Assembly: GCF_018437225.1 (NCBI RefSeq)
Contig: NZ_JAAMFI010000001.1
Span: 62,001-126,000 of the forward strand
Reading direction: 5' to 3'
Length of the DNA: 64,000 bases
DNA from: Fructobacillus papyriferae
GTDB taxonomy: Bacteria; Bacillota; Bacilli; Lactobacillales; Lactobacillaceae
Shown: positions 27,122 to 36,181 of the stretch, piece by piece
Position numbering within the stretch: the first letter of the stretch is position 1
How the letters are laid out: every line of letters begins with the position of its first letter
Notes under the pieces: generated by a model
Told to the model about the DNA's origin: nothing
What the model saw: the letters and a program-made list of their open reading frames with translations, nothing else
The model's database searches: none
Made by a program: the position numbers and the translations under genes

Positions 27122-29141
27122 AAAATGGCATCGATTAGCACAGCCGGATGCAAAAAAACGGCAATTATTACAGGATAATTTAGGTATCGGGCCAGTGACG
27201 GCCGGTTTTTTGGTACAAAAGGGGATCGAAACGATCAGCCAAGCAAAAGCTTTTTTGGAACCGTCCTTTGACCAGCTCCACGACCCTTTTGATTTTTATC
27301 AAATGGATGTGGCGGTTGAACGCATTCAAGAGGCTGTTTTTTCTGGTGAGACCATCTTGGTCTACGGTGATTATGATGTCGATGGGTTGACATCGACAAC
27401 GATCATGACTGAAGGATTAGTTTCACTTGGCGCAGAAGTTTACCCGTATATTCCCAACCGTTTTGAAGACGGTTATGGTCCCAATCAGGCTACTTACGAG
27501 CGCTTGGTCAGGGAGACGGGGGCCAGCCTGATCATTACCGTTGATAACGGGGTCACCGGTAAGAAGCCCATCGCCTGGGCCAAGGATCAGGGGGTGGATG
27601 TTGTGGTGACGGATCACCACTCTTTGCCAGAGGAGCTGCCCGATGCTGTCGCAGTCATTCATCCGCGACATCCAAAAGGCGAGTACCCATTTGGCGACTT
27701 GTCCGGTGCAGGCGTCGCCTTCAAAGTTGTCCAAGCCGTTTTGCAAGACGGCATGCCAGCTGAGAGTTTGGCTGACCTGCCAACGGAATTCTTTGATTTG
27801 GTGGCGATGGGCGCGATTGCCGATGTCGTGTCATTAAAAGACGAGAACCGGGCCTTTGTGACTTGGGGATTGAAAGAAATCGAAACCAATCCGCGACCTG
27901 GGATTGCGGCATTGTTGAAGACGGCGAAACAGCCAAAGGATGCGCCGGTCTTGTCGGAAACGGTCGGCTTTAAGATTGCGCCACGATTAAATGCGATCGG
28001 GCGGCTAGGCGACGCTAGCCTGGGGCTTGACTTACTCAAAGTAAAAGATGAGACGGAAGCAAAGGACTTGGCCAAAAAGGTTGAAGAGCTCAATAATGAA
28101 CGGCGTGAATTGGTCGATCAGGTCTTTGAAGAGGCCAAAGCACAGGCCATGTCTGCTGAGCAGGCGAACCAACCCGTCCTCTTAATTGCCGGAAAAGACT
28201 GGCACCAAGGGGTCTTGGGAATTGTGGCGGCACGCTTGACTGACGTTGTGGCCAAGCCCGTTGTTGTGATGACAAAGGTAGACGGGGTCTACAAGGGTTC
28301 TGGCCGCTCGTATGGTGATTTTGATTTGCATGCTTTTTTGGCAGATTTTCAAGACGACTACACCGCCTTTGGTGGGCATGCGGGTGCATTGGGAATGGCC
28401 ATGGCCCCTGATAAGTTGGAAAAAGTGCGCGCCCGGATTTTACAAGCGGGCGCGGAGCTTTCCTTTGACGAAGAACCCATAGCCATCAACTTGGTCATGG
28501 CACCTCGGATGCTAACAAAAGACTTCTACGAACAGGTGGTCGCCTTAGAGCCTTTTGGCGAAGGTAATCCGCAACCGGTAATCGGATTAGAAAAGGTTGC
28601 TTTGACTGCTGTTCAGCCGCTGGGTGCCGAAAAAAAGCACCTCAAGTTATCCTTTAATGGAGGTCGTGGACCGGTAGAGGCGTTGGCCTTTAACGATCCA
28701 GCTTTGGTGACTTTGGCGTCTGGCCAAAAACAAGCAACGCTGGCCGGAACGGTTGGTGTCAATACCTTTGCTGGCCGGACACGGTTGCAGCTGATGATAG
28801 AAGACGTGATGTTTCCTGAAAAAAAGGAAATCACTCCGGCAACACCGACAGCCAAAAAAAGCGCTCAAGTGGGCAAAAAGAGAGGGTTTGTTCGCTCGAA
28901 AGCAGATTTTGCCAAGGCCTACAAATACCTATACGGGCATCAAGAAGAAGCGCTCGTTTTGGATTTGACAAAAGCCTTAGCTGTCTTGTCTTTAGAAGAA
29001 AAAGAATTCAAATTAATGATTCAGGTCTTTTTGGACCTGGGCTTTGTTAAAATGGAAGAGGGTCACATCCGTTGCCTTGATCGAACAGAGAAGCGGGCCT
29101 TGGATGAGTCGACCACTTACCAACGTTATTTTGCCGGCTAA
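27114..29141 (+). CDS. recJ: Single-stranded-DNA exonuclease RecJ
   Basis: 5'-3' exonuclease on single-stranded DNA for recombination and mismatch repair. Seen: DHH-family motifs [11 protein letters not shown] (around residue 88) and [10 protein letters not shown], the DHHA1 region with [10 protein letters not shown], an OB fold and a Gram-positive C-terminal extension rich in Lys. It is 675 residues from ATG 27114, which has AAAGGAG seven bases upstream; the open frame runs further back but into rnz. The eight-base overlap with rnz suggests coupling. Confidence 0.96.
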   Translation: MTRKWHRLAQPDAKKRQLLQDNLGIGPVTAGFLVQKGIETISQAKAFLEPSFDQLHDPFDFYQMDVAVERIQEAVFSGETILVYGDYDVDGLTSTTIMTEGLVSLGAEVYPYIPNRFEDGYGPNQATYERLVRETGASLIITVDNGVTGKKPIAWAKDQGVDVVVTDHHSLPEELPDAVAVIHPRHPKGEYPFGDLSGAGVAFKVVQAVLQDGMPAESLADLPTEFFDLVAMGAIADVVSLKDENRAFVTWGLKEIETNPRPGIAALLKTAKQPKDAPVLSETVGFKIAPRLNAIGRLGDASLGLDLLKVKDETEAKDLAKKVEELNNERRELVDQVFEEAKAQAMSAEQANQPVLLIAGKDWHQGVLGIVAARLTDVVAKPVVVMTKVDGVYKGSGRSYGDFDLHAFLADFQDDYTAFGGHAGALGMAMAPDKLEKVRARILQAGAELSFDEEPIAINLVMAPRMLTKDFYEQVVALEPFGEGNPQPVIGLEKVALTAVQPLGAEKKHLKLSFNGGRGPVEALAFNDPALVTLASGQKQATLAGTVGVNTFAGRTRLQLMIEDVMFPEKKEITPATPTAKKSAQVGKKRGFVRSKADFAKAYKYLYGHQEEALVLDLTKALAVLSLEEKEFKLMIQVFLDLGFVKMEEGHIRCLDRTEKRALDESTTYQRYFAG

Positions 29142-29159
29142 ACCGGTTAGAGGAATACT

Positions 29160-29693
29160 ATGACTAAACTTGATTTACACGATTACGTGGCCTCCGTGAA
29201 AGATTATCCTGAAGCGGGGGTAACTTTCCGCGATATTTCACCTTTGATGGGCAATGGTGCGGCATACCGCCAATCGATTAACCAAATTCAGGAATTCGCT
29301 AATGATTTGAACGTTGACTTGATTGCTGGACCCGAGTCACGTGGGTTCATCGTCGGTTCGCCCTTGGCCTATGCCTTGGGTGTTGGCTTTGTGCCCGCTC
29401 GTAAGGTTGGAAAGTTGCCACGCAAGGCAGTTTCAGCGTCTTATACCTTGGAGTACGGAGGCGTTAACGAATTGGAAATTCACGAAGACGCGATCCAACC
29501 TGGCCAACGGGTTTTGATCGTCGATGATTTATTGGCAACGGGTGGCACGATTAACGCCACTCGTAAGATCATCGAAGAACTTGGTGGCGTTGTGGCCGGT
29601 GTTGCTTTCATCATTGAATTGGAAGCGCTCCATGGCCGTGAAAAGATTATGGAAGCTGGCGAAGTGCCATTCCTGGCTTTGATGGAATACTAA
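29160..29693 (+). CDS. apt: Adenine phosphoribosyltransferase
   Basis: Salvages adenine with PRPP to AMP. Seen: type I PRTase fold with [43 protein letters not shown] hood, and the PRPP motif [13 protein letters not shown]. Length of 177 residues is normal. AGAGGAA precedes the ATG, 18 bases after recJ; the recJ-apt pair is conserved in lactic acid bacteria. With upp, nadV and prs in the same window it forms part of the salvage repertoire expected of a nutrient-dependent organism. Confidence 0.97.
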   Translation: MTKLDLHDYVASVKDYPEAGVTFRDISPLMGNGAAYRQSINQIQEFANDLNVDLIAGPESRGFIVGSPLAYALGVGFVPARKVGKLPRKAVSASYTLEYGGVNELEIHEDAIQPGQRVLIVDDLLATGGTINATRKIIEELGGVVAGVAFIIELEALHGREKIMEAGEVPFLALMEY

Positions 29694-29718
29694 GAAAACA
29701 ACAAAGAAGGGCTATTTT

Positions 29719-31170
29719 ATGGCCGATGCACTGTCGATTATTATTACACTAAACACGATTCTGGCCGTTCTCACGGTTTTCCGTGAACCCCGCGATATTG
29801 CCGCGACTTGGGCCTGGATTTTAGTGTTGATTTTTATGCCAGTGGTTGGTTTTGTGATTTATTCTTTTGCGGGTCGTAAATTACCTGCCAAACGACTGTT
29901 CGCCTTTCAGGGACAAGATGCCTCGTTGATGGAAAAAAAGATTCAGGAGCGGGTGGCCGCTGGCCCTGATCCTGATGTCGACCTCCGGGTAGCTCGTTTA
30001 CCCCGTTCTGCGCGTTCACTCGTCACACTTTTTCAACGGATCAACCAGACGCCTTTAGCTAGCAACAATGATGTCGAGGTATTGACGTCCGGTCAAGCCT
30101 TCTTTGATTGGTTAAAAGAAAGCTTGCGCCAGGCGAAAGAAACGATCAACCTGGAATTTTACACCTTTTATTCAGATGAACTGGGGCATGAGATAAGAGA
30201 TATCTTAGTTGAGCGTGCTCAGGCTGGAGTGGAAGTCCACGTTTTATATGATTCATTGGGATCGGCCGGGACAACCGCTCGCTTCTTTGCACCATTGACC
30301 GCTGCTGGTGGTCATGCAGCGCCATTTTTAAAGCGCCGTTTCAACTTAGTGAACTTTCAATTGAACTTTCGTGATCACCGCAAAATCGTGGTGGTGGACG
30401 GTCGGATTGGTTTTGTCGGTGGCTTTAACATCGGCGATCAGTATCTAGGCCGCAAAAAGAAATTTGGTCACTGGCGGGACACCCATCTGAAGATCGAGGG
30501 AAGTGCGGTTTATTACCTACAAGCCCACTTCCTCTTGGATTGGAACGCCTCGGCCTTGAAAAAACCGATGGTCGTCACAGCCGACCACTACTTCCCGGCA
30601 CTTCCTAAAAAAGCAGCGGGCGAAACGGATCTACAGATTGTTACCTCCGGTCCTGATTCAGATGATGAACAGATTAAAATGGGCTATATTCGGTTGATCC
30701 AACTGGCTAAAAAGCGTTGTTGGATCCAAACGCCCTATCTTATTCCAGACGATTCGACGATTGATGCTTTGCGGATTGCGGCCAATTCTGGCGTCGATGT
30801 TCGGATTATGCTTCCTTGCATGCCAGATCATATGTTTGTCTATCGGGCGACACAGTATTTTGCTTCGGAGCTGGTTAAGGATGGTGTGAAGATTTACTTC
30901 TACCAAAACGGCTTCTTACACGCCAAGACGATGGTGGTGGATGATGACCTGGCGTCGGTTGGTTCAGCCAATTTTGATTTTCGTTCCTTTAAATTAAATT
31001 TTGAAATCAACGCTTTCTTATATGACGAGGAGGTGGCATCAACCCTGGCCTCGACCTATAAAAAGGATATGGAACAATCGAGTCAACAAAGTATCGAATC
31101 TTTTGCTAAGCAAAGTCGCTGGTTACGATTCAAACAGGTAGCCTCACGTCTTTTGGCACCCATTCTATAA
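29719..31170 (+). CDS. cls: Cardiolipin synthase
   Basis: Membrane phospholipase D family enzyme that joins two phosphatidylglycerols into cardiolipin. Seen: two N-terminal membrane helices (about residues 3-20 and 30-50), then two HKD catalytic motifs, HRKIVVVDGRIGFVGGFN and HAKTMVVDDDLASVGSANFD, each with downstream Asn. It has 483 residues, typical. AGAAGGGC lies before the ATG, 25 bases after apt. It ends the rimM-to-cls run at a bidirectional terminator. Confidence 0.97.
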   Translation: MADALSIIITLNTILAVLTVFREPRDIAATWAWILVLIFMPVVGFVIYSFAGRKLPAKRLFAFQGQDASLMEKKIQERVAAGPDPDVDLRVARLPRSARSLVTLFQRINQTPLASNNDVEVLTSGQAFFDWLKESLRQAKETINLEFYTFYSDELGHEIRDILVERAQAGVEVHVLYDSLGSAGTTARFFAPLTAAGGHAAPFLKRRFNLVNFQLNFRDHRKIVVVDGRIGFVGGFNIGDQYLGRKKKFGHWRDTHLKIEGSAVYYLQAHFLLDWNASALKKPMVVTADHYFPALPKKAAGETDLQIVTSGPDSDDEQIKMGYIRLIQLAKKRCWIQTPYLIPDDSTIDALRIAANSGVDVRIMLPCMPDHMFVYRATQYFASELVKDGVKIYFYQNGFLHAKTMVVDDDLASVGSANFDFRSFKLNFEINAFLYDEEVASTLASTYKKDMEQSSQQSIESFAKQSRWLRFKQVASRLLAPIL

Positions 31171-31197
31171 AAAAAGAGCCGAAAGGCTCTTTTTTAG
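31171..31197 (+). terminator. Bidirectional terminator between cls and the convergent methyltransferase-like gene
   Basis: AAAAAAGAGCC, loop GAAA, GGCTCTTTTTT. A-rich and T-rich flanks let it work on both strands. Confidence 0.9.
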
Positions 31198-31225
31198 GTT
31201 TCATGAAAAGCAGCGTTAGCCACAC

Positions 31226-31978
31226 TTAGTGGGCTTGATAAACGGCGTCTTGAAAAGCATCAAACGCCTGATAATGAGCATTTAGTTCAATGGGTTTGGT
31301 TAGTTCAGCCTGCTGCCAGAAACGCTTTGAGTTTGTCGCTTGATTTTTTTCACCAATAACTACAAAATCGAAGGAAAGGCCAGAGGCGCGGAGGACTTTC
31401 AAGATTTTCCAATCGAGTTCGTTTTCATTTGGCGACCAGGCCATGAGGAAGAGGGGCAGATCTCCGGTTGGAAATTGCTTTTTGAATGCAATGGCTTTTG
31501 TAACCGTTGAAAATGCGTCAGCCTGAGTAACGGCTGTCCAAGGTTTGGGCCTTTCATTGTCTTGACCTTGCCAATCTAGATTATCAACAGGCTGGGCGTC
31601 CACGCCAAGTTCTTGCAAAGCGGCTGACAGTACGGCATTGCCTGCGCAAAGTTCGATGACGGCACGACCATTTAGATAAGCCTTCAAGTCGGCGACAAAG
31701 GCTTGATTTGGCAAAAACCAGATGCCATAGGTTTGGATTAACGTTTCTCGCAATTCAGACATCGCTTCATCAAGGGGTAGCAAAGCGGGATCTCGTTCCA
31801 GCTGCCGTTTTGAAAAGAGCAGTTGTGGAAGCGGTTTTTGGGGGAGTTGCTTTTGCTTTAAAGCAGTTAACGTCAATTTGACGGCCTGTAGTCGTTTCAG
31901 TGCCTTTGGCTGTTTTTGGTAGTGCTTTTCAAGCGATTGTAAGCGGTCAATCGTCAGCAATTTTTTCTCCCTTGTCAT
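31226..31978 (-). CDS. SAM-dependent methyltransferase-like protein
   Basis: A 250-residue protein. The N-terminal third is helical and Lys/Gln-rich with no family I recognise. The middle holds a class I methyltransferase-like motif, AVIELCAGNAVLSAALQELGV (here split as VIELCAGN and AVLSAALQ), followed by a DNLDW acidic strand end and LMAWSPNENE. Substrate unknown. The start chosen, rc ATG at 31978 (MTREKKLL), has AGAGGCG about ten bases upstream; a longer frame would run through ung. It is divergent from ung, whose ATG is 60 bases away, so their control regions overlap. Confidence 0.75.
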   Translation of the reverse strand: MTREKKLLTIDRLQSLEKHYQKQPKALKRLQAVKLTLTALKQKQLPQKPLPQLLFSKRQLERDPALLPLDEAMSELRETLIQTYGIWFLPNQAFVADLKAYLNGRAVIELCAGNAVLSAALQELGVDAQPVDNLDWQGQDNERPKPWTAVTQADAFSTVTKAIAFKKQFPTGDLPLFLMAWSPNENELDWKILKVLRASGLSFDFVVIGEKNQATNSKRFWQQAELTKPIELNAHYQAFDAFQDAVYQAH

Positions 31979-32038
31979 GGTTTCGAAACGCCTCTTTGGT
32001 ACAGTAGAGACAGCAAATCTTCTAGGAGTAAGTATACC

Positions 32039-32713
32039 ATGGTGGAATTTCATCTGACCAATTCGAGCTGGGACCAAAAACTCGCTTTGTCCTTACCTCA
32101 ATCATATGAACCAGCCGCACGAGCCTTTATGGACCGCGTCTATGCAGCAGATAGTCCGACTTATCCAGAACGAGAAAACGTCTTTGCAGCCTACCAAATG
32201 ACGCCTTTAGAAGAGGTCAAAGTTGTTATTTTGGGTCAAGATCCCTACCATCAGAAGGGGCAAGCCCAAGGACTTTCGTTTTCGGTGCCAGACGGTATGA
32301 AAACACCGCCGTCATTGCGCAACATTTTAAAAGAACTCCAGAACGACTTAGGCCAAGCCCGCAGCCATCAGGATCTAAGTCCTTGGGCAAAGCAGGGGGT
32401 ACTGCTGTTAAACGCCGTCTTGACCGTCAAGGATTCTCAAGCCAACGCACACCAGGGGAAAATCTGGGAGCAGTTGACGGATCAAACCATTGCCCTGGCC
32501 TCGGCCGATTCGAAGCCGAAAGTCTTTATTCTCTGGGGAGCTTTCGCCCAAAAGAAAGCAAAGCTCATTGACGAAAGACGCCATTTGATTATTCAAACGG
32601 TCCATCCAAGTCCACTTTCTGCTTACCGTGGTTTTTTTGGCTCACGGCCGTTTTCAAGGAGCAATGATTTCTTAAAAAAGGCTTCACTTTCGCCAATTAA
32701 CTGGCTAGAATGA
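32039..32713 (+). CDS. ung: Uracil-DNA glycosylase
   Basis: Removes uracil from DNA as the first step of base excision repair. Family 1 motifs are clear: GQDPYH (water-activating Asp, near residue 68), LLLNAVLTV, and HPSPLSAYRGFFG (DNA-intercalating loop). It has 224 residues, normal. TAGGAG lies upstream of the ATG. No terminator follows; pta starts 62 bases downstream but has its own -10 element. Confidence 0.97.
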   Translation: MVEFHLTNSSWDQKLALSLPQSYEPAARAFMDRVYAADSPTYPERENVFAAYQMTPLEEVKVVILGQDPYHQKGQAQGLSFSVPDGMKTPPSLRNILKELQNDLGQARSHQDLSPWAKQGVLLLNAVLTVKDSQANAHQGKIWEQLTDQTIALASADSKPKVFILWGAFAQKKAKLIDERRHLIIQTVHPSPLSAYRGFFGSRPFSRSNDFLKKASLSPINWLE

Positions 32714-32732
32714 GTCGAACTGTCGGCTTTTT

Positions 32733-32741
32733 TGCTATAAT
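32733..32741 (+). promoter_or_regulatory. Extended -10 promoter element of pta
   Basis: TGCTATAAT (TG at 32733-32734, TATAAT at 32736-32741), 34 bases before the pta ATG, with a normal AAAGGAG ribosome-binding site between. No clear -35. Confidence 0.65.
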
Positions 32742-32775
32742 TTAGGGTAAGTAAAAACGTTAAAGGAGAGCAGGT

Positions 32776-33765
32776 ATGGCCTTATTTGATGAGTTGAAAG
32801 AAAAGGTACAAGGAAAAGGGATTCGGCTCGTATTTCCTGAAGGAGAAGATGCGCGGATTCAGGGGGCCGTTGTCCGTTTGGCAGCAGAAGGATTGATTAC
32901 CCCGGTTTTGTTGGGTGATCGAAAGGCGATCGACAAAACGGCTCTTGAAAATGGGATTGACTTGAATCAAGTCACTCTTTTGGATCCAAAAGAGCAGTTA
33001 GAAGCGGATCAAAAAGCGATGGTTGCTGCCTTGGTCGAGCGCCGTAACAAAAAGACCGACGAAGCGACAGCAAAGCTTTGGCTTGAAGATGTCAACTACT
33101 TTGGGACGATGATGGTCCAAATGGGGCAGGTTGACGGTATGGTGTCTGGTGCTTCTCACCCAACTGGTGATACGGTTCGACCTGCTTTGCAGTTAATCAA
33201 GACCGCTCCTTTTTCCAAGCGGATTTCAGGGGCCTTCTTCTTGCAAAAAGATGGGCAACGTTATGTCTTTGCAGACTGTGCCATTAACATTGAATTGGAC
33301 GCGGAAACAATGGCTCAAGTGGCGTTGCAATCCGCAGAAACGGCAAAGGCCTTTGGCCTTGATCCAAAAATTGCGATGCTTTCCTTCTCAACGAAAGGGT
33401 CGGCCAAGGGTGAAATGGTTGATAAGGTTAAAGAAGCGACGCAATTGGCCAAGGAGATGGCTCCAGAAATGGCCGACCGGATTGATGGCGAGTTACAGTT
33501 TGATGCTGCTTTGATTCCCTCTGTTGGTCAATCTAAAGCACCGAATTCGGCGGTTGCCGGACAGGCCAATGTCTTTGTCTTTCCAAGTTTGGAAGCTGGC
33601 AATATCGGCTATAAGATTGCGCAACGCTTAGGTGGATTTGAAGCCATGGGACCAATCTTGCAGGGCTTGGCCAAGCCGGTTTCAGACCTGTCACGCGGCT
33701 GTTCTGAAGAAGATGTTTACAAGGTGGCGATTATCACGGCTATTCAGGTACAAAACGCGCGTTAA
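32776..33765 (+). CDS. pta: Phosphate acetyltransferase
   Basis: Interconverts acetyl-CoA and acetyl phosphate. In heterofermenters it works from phosphoketolase-derived acetyl phosphate toward acetyl-CoA or in the acetate/ethanol branch. Seen: VFPEGEDARIQGA, MVSGASHPTGDTVRPALQ, MLSFSTKGSAKGEM, and C-terminal NVFVFPSLEAGNIGYKIAQRLGG. 329 residues, the short Gram-positive form. AAAGGAGAG before the ATG. There is no terminator between pta and the downstream gtfA, so the glycosylation cluster may receive pta transcripts. Confidence 0.97.
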   Translation: MALFDELKEKVQGKGIRLVFPEGEDARIQGAVVRLAAEGLITPVLLGDRKAIDKTALENGIDLNQVTLLDPKEQLEADQKAMVAALVERRNKKTDEATAKLWLEDVNYFGTMMVQMGQVDGMVSGASHPTGDTVRPALQLIKTAPFSKRISGAFFLQKDGQRYVFADCAINIELDAETMAQVALQSAETAKAFGLDPKIAMLSFSTKGSAKGEMVDKVKEATQLAKEMAPEMADRIDGELQFDAALIPSVGQSKAPNSAVAGQANVFVFPSLEAGNIGYKIAQRLGGFEAMGPILQGLAKPVSDLSRGCSEEDVYKVAIITAIQVQNAR

Positions 33766-33829
33766 AAACGGTTTTAAAAGGAAAAGCGGTAGTGAGCGAC
33801 GATGACAAGTTGCGTTCAGGAGGGCTTTG

Positions 33830-35311
33830 ATGAATTTTTTCTTAAATAAAGGAATGGGTCACAGTAACTCCGGGGTCGAGAATGCACAATTTTACCGCCT
33901 TGAAGCCTTTGATTCGATTGGTCAACCAGCTAAATTGATCTTGTCTGATCTGCTGCCTAAATTGCATGAGCACATGCAAGAATGGCAGCTTGAAGAGACG
34001 AATGTCTTGAATTTGTACGATTATTTAATGGCGGCAGAGCCAGCTCGTTATTTGGATCGGGGAATGTTAAGAAAAGAGCTGGTGCGCTATGATCAGACCA
34101 CGCTCTCGGATTTTACTAAGACGAACCGTTTAGTGATTGAACAAGCGACTTCTGGCTACCTCATCAAACGGATGAAGGAAAAAGTCTGGAGCGAGCGGAA
34201 ACAACTATTCCTTGTTTCGGATGCCCAAGTTGAATTATCAAGAGGCGACCGGACCTTGTCTTGGTCCTTTCGACATGTTGATGGTCGGCGTGAGATGACG
34301 GCGATCATGTTGACGAATTTTTTGGGTCAGAACTATTATTTCGAGAACTTTTATGATCTTTTGTCTTTTTTCTTGGCTGATTTGAAGAAGCATTTTGGAA
34401 AGAGTAATTACTTCCTTGACCGCGGCTTGGACTATGACGAGTATTTGGTAGCCAATCGCGATCGTTTTGCGATGGATCAGTTGATTGCAGTGGTGCATGC
34501 CGACCACCGTTTTTCGGTTTACCATGGCAAAAAAACGCGCCTTGTCTTTAATCAGTTTTATCAATATTTGGCCAACCACCTGAGCTTTTACGATCAAGTG
34601 GTGGTGTCAACCACACAACAGCAAAAAACGCTACAACGTAATCTGAAGGACTTGGGTTATGACAAAAAAGAACGAGACAAAGTACGGGCAATCCCCGTTG
34701 GCTTTGTTCGCTCACGGGCAAGTAAAACGGTGATCTCAACGAAGGATGACTCCCGGCCATTGAAGTTAGTGACCGCCTCTCGTTTGCACCCAGAAAAACA
34801 TATTGATCAGTTAATTCTGGCGGCGGGGGCTTTGAAAAGAAAGGGTGTCGCCTTTGATTTTTCAATCTATGGAACAGGGCAAGAAGAAGAGCGGTTAAAG
34901 CAGTTGATTGAAGAGCAGGGCTTAAGCGGAACGGTTACTTTGGCCGGTTTCTGCCAAGATTTGCCGGATGTTCTAAAAAAAGCCGATCTCTATCTTTCAG
35001 CTTCCTATTCGGAAGGATTCGGCTTGACCTATCTCGAAGCCCTTGCCCAAGGTGTCCCAGTTGTGTCTTACAAAAATATTTATGGGGCAGCTGAACTTGT
35101 TCAAGATGGCAAAAGCGGTTTCTTGGTTGATTTTCGTCCTGATAAAGCAGCTATTGCAGATAATGTTGAAGCGATGGTCGGTGCGATCTTGCAGGCCAAA
35201 AAGCAGCTGGCTTCTTTGTCAACTGGTGCTTTAAAGCGGGCAGCAGACTTTTCGAAAGCTTCGGTTTCAACAGACTGGCAAAGACTATTGGAGGAAGCTC
35301 ATGAAGTTTGA
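33830..35311 (+). CDS. gtfA: Accessory-Sec glycosyltransferase GtfA (serine-rich protein GlcNAc transferase)
   Basis: GT-B enzyme that, with its partner GtfB, adds the first GlcNAc to Ser/Thr of serine-rich repeat adhesins before export. Seen: N-terminal NKGMGHSNSGVENAQFYRLEAF segment typical of GtfA, a beta-meander middle that binds the partner (about residues 70-215), VVHADHR, then the catalytic C-terminal Rossmann half with TASRLHPEKHIDQLI, YGTGQEEERL and EGFGLTYLEALAQGVP. Its 493 residues match the roughly 500 of streptococcal GtfA. AGGAGGG before the ATG at 33830. It overlaps the next gene by 11 bases. Confidence 0.92.
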   Translation: MNFFLNKGMGHSNSGVENAQFYRLEAFDSIGQPAKLILSDLLPKLHEHMQEWQLEETNVLNLYDYLMAAEPARYLDRGMLRKELVRYDQTTLSDFTKTNRLVIEQATSGYLIKRMKEKVWSERKQLFLVSDAQVELSRGDRTLSWSFRHVDGRREMTAIMLTNFLGQNYYFENFYDLLSFFLADLKKHFGKSNYFLDRGLDYDEYLVANRDRFAMDQLIAVVHADHRFSVYHGKKTRLVFNQFYQYLANHLSFYDQVVVSTTQQQKTLQRNLKDLGYDKKERDKVRAIPVGFVRSRASKTVISTKDDSRPLKLVTASRLHPEKHIDQLILAAGALKRKGVAFDFSIYGTGQEEERLKQLIEEQGLSGTVTLAGFCQDLPDVLKKADLYLSASYSEGFGLTYLEALAQGVPVVSYKNIYGAAELVQDGKSGFLVDFRPDKAAIADNVEAMVGAILQAKKQLASLSTGALKRAADFSKASVSTDWQRLLEEAHEV

Positions 35312-36134
35312 ACTGATTACGTCTTTAGATGAACGTGCCAAACCGGCCATTAATTGGCAGATTGAGCAAGTCAAAAAAGGGTTGGCCGACCGCTTATTAT
35401 TGTTTCAGCCACACGAAGATGCTAAAAACATTTGTCAGGTTTTGGGTCTACCACTGGATCGTGTTTTTGACATGGCCAGCCAACAATTGTTGTCCGACTG
35501 GCCAGATGGCGATGGACAGTTCCTCTTTGATCTTTTCGTGCCCAACCAGGGACGAATTCATCTAGGTGATGATGGGACGGTCAATCTGTCTTCTGCTGGC
35601 AAGCGGATTGCAGATGTCATGCTCTTTGCGGATAGCTACTACTTGGTTCAAGCGATTGCTTGGCTCGATCAAGATGGGCAAATCAGCCGAAAAGAGATTT
35701 TTCTAAGAAGTGGTCAGCTCTTTGCTAAACAGTACTTTAATCGTGCTTCGCTTCTTCAATCTGACTTTTATTTTGGCCAAAAGCGTGCGCTTCGGTCGGA
35801 TTTTTACTTTTCAGGCCGGCGCAATTTTGCCTTGGTCAACGGTGACGAGTACCCAAGCTATGAGGCGGCTGAGCAGGATTTACTTGCTGTTTATGCTAAA
35901 GACCAGACAGTTGAAATCACCTCAGCGGGGATCCTTTCGACCATCGCAAAGGCATCGACTTTAGCTTTGCCTGAAGGCTTGTTTACGCAAGATGAAAAGA
36001 TTCCAAAAGACGTGTTGACGATTTTACAAAATCCAAGCCACCCCGTAAAAACCGTTAAAGTTAATCCATTGGACTATCAAAGAGCTAAAGAGCTTGGTGT
36101 GCCAACCGATAAGTTACGAGTGGAAAGCTTTTAA
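35301..36134 (+). CDS. Short protein in the gtfB position of the glycosylation cluster
   Basis: A 277-residue protein that starts inside gtfA with a good GGAGGAAG site. I do not recognise it directly. Its central block (about residues 95-195) shows the pattern seen in the beta-meander of GtfA/GtfB/Asp1 proteins: AWLDQDGQISRKEIFLRSGQ, then repeated SDFYF strands. The second Rossmann half of GtfB is absent, since GtfB is about 440 residues. It could be a shrunken GtfB-type chaperone for GtfA or an unrelated partner. The overlap with gtfA and the following asp1-asp3 support a role in glycosylation. Function inferred from context only. Confidence 0.6.
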   Translation: MKFELITSLDERAKPAINWQIEQVKKGLADRLLLFQPHEDAKNICQVLGLPLDRVFDMASQQLLSDWPDGDGQFLFDLFVPNQGRIHLGDDGTVNLSSAGKRIADVMLFADSYYLVQAIAWLDQDGQISRKEIFLRSGQLFAKQYFNRASLLQSDFYFGQKRALRSDFYFSGRRNFALVNGDEYPSYEAAEQDLLAVYAKDQTVEITSAGILSTIAKASTLALPEGLFTQDEKIPKDVLTILQNPSHPVKTVKVNPLDYQRAKELGVPTDKLRVESF

Positions 36135-36143
36135 GCATTTTCT

Positions 36144-36155
36144 GATCAGCTGATC
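36144..36155. repeat. Perfect 12-bp palindrome GATCAGCTGATC before asp1
   Basis: Sits in the only gap (47 bases) of the glycosylation cluster. Too short and without a T-run to be a terminator; it might be a protein-binding site. Confidence 0.35.
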
Positions 36156-36181
36156 GTCACTAAAAAAACGAGGAAATAATT

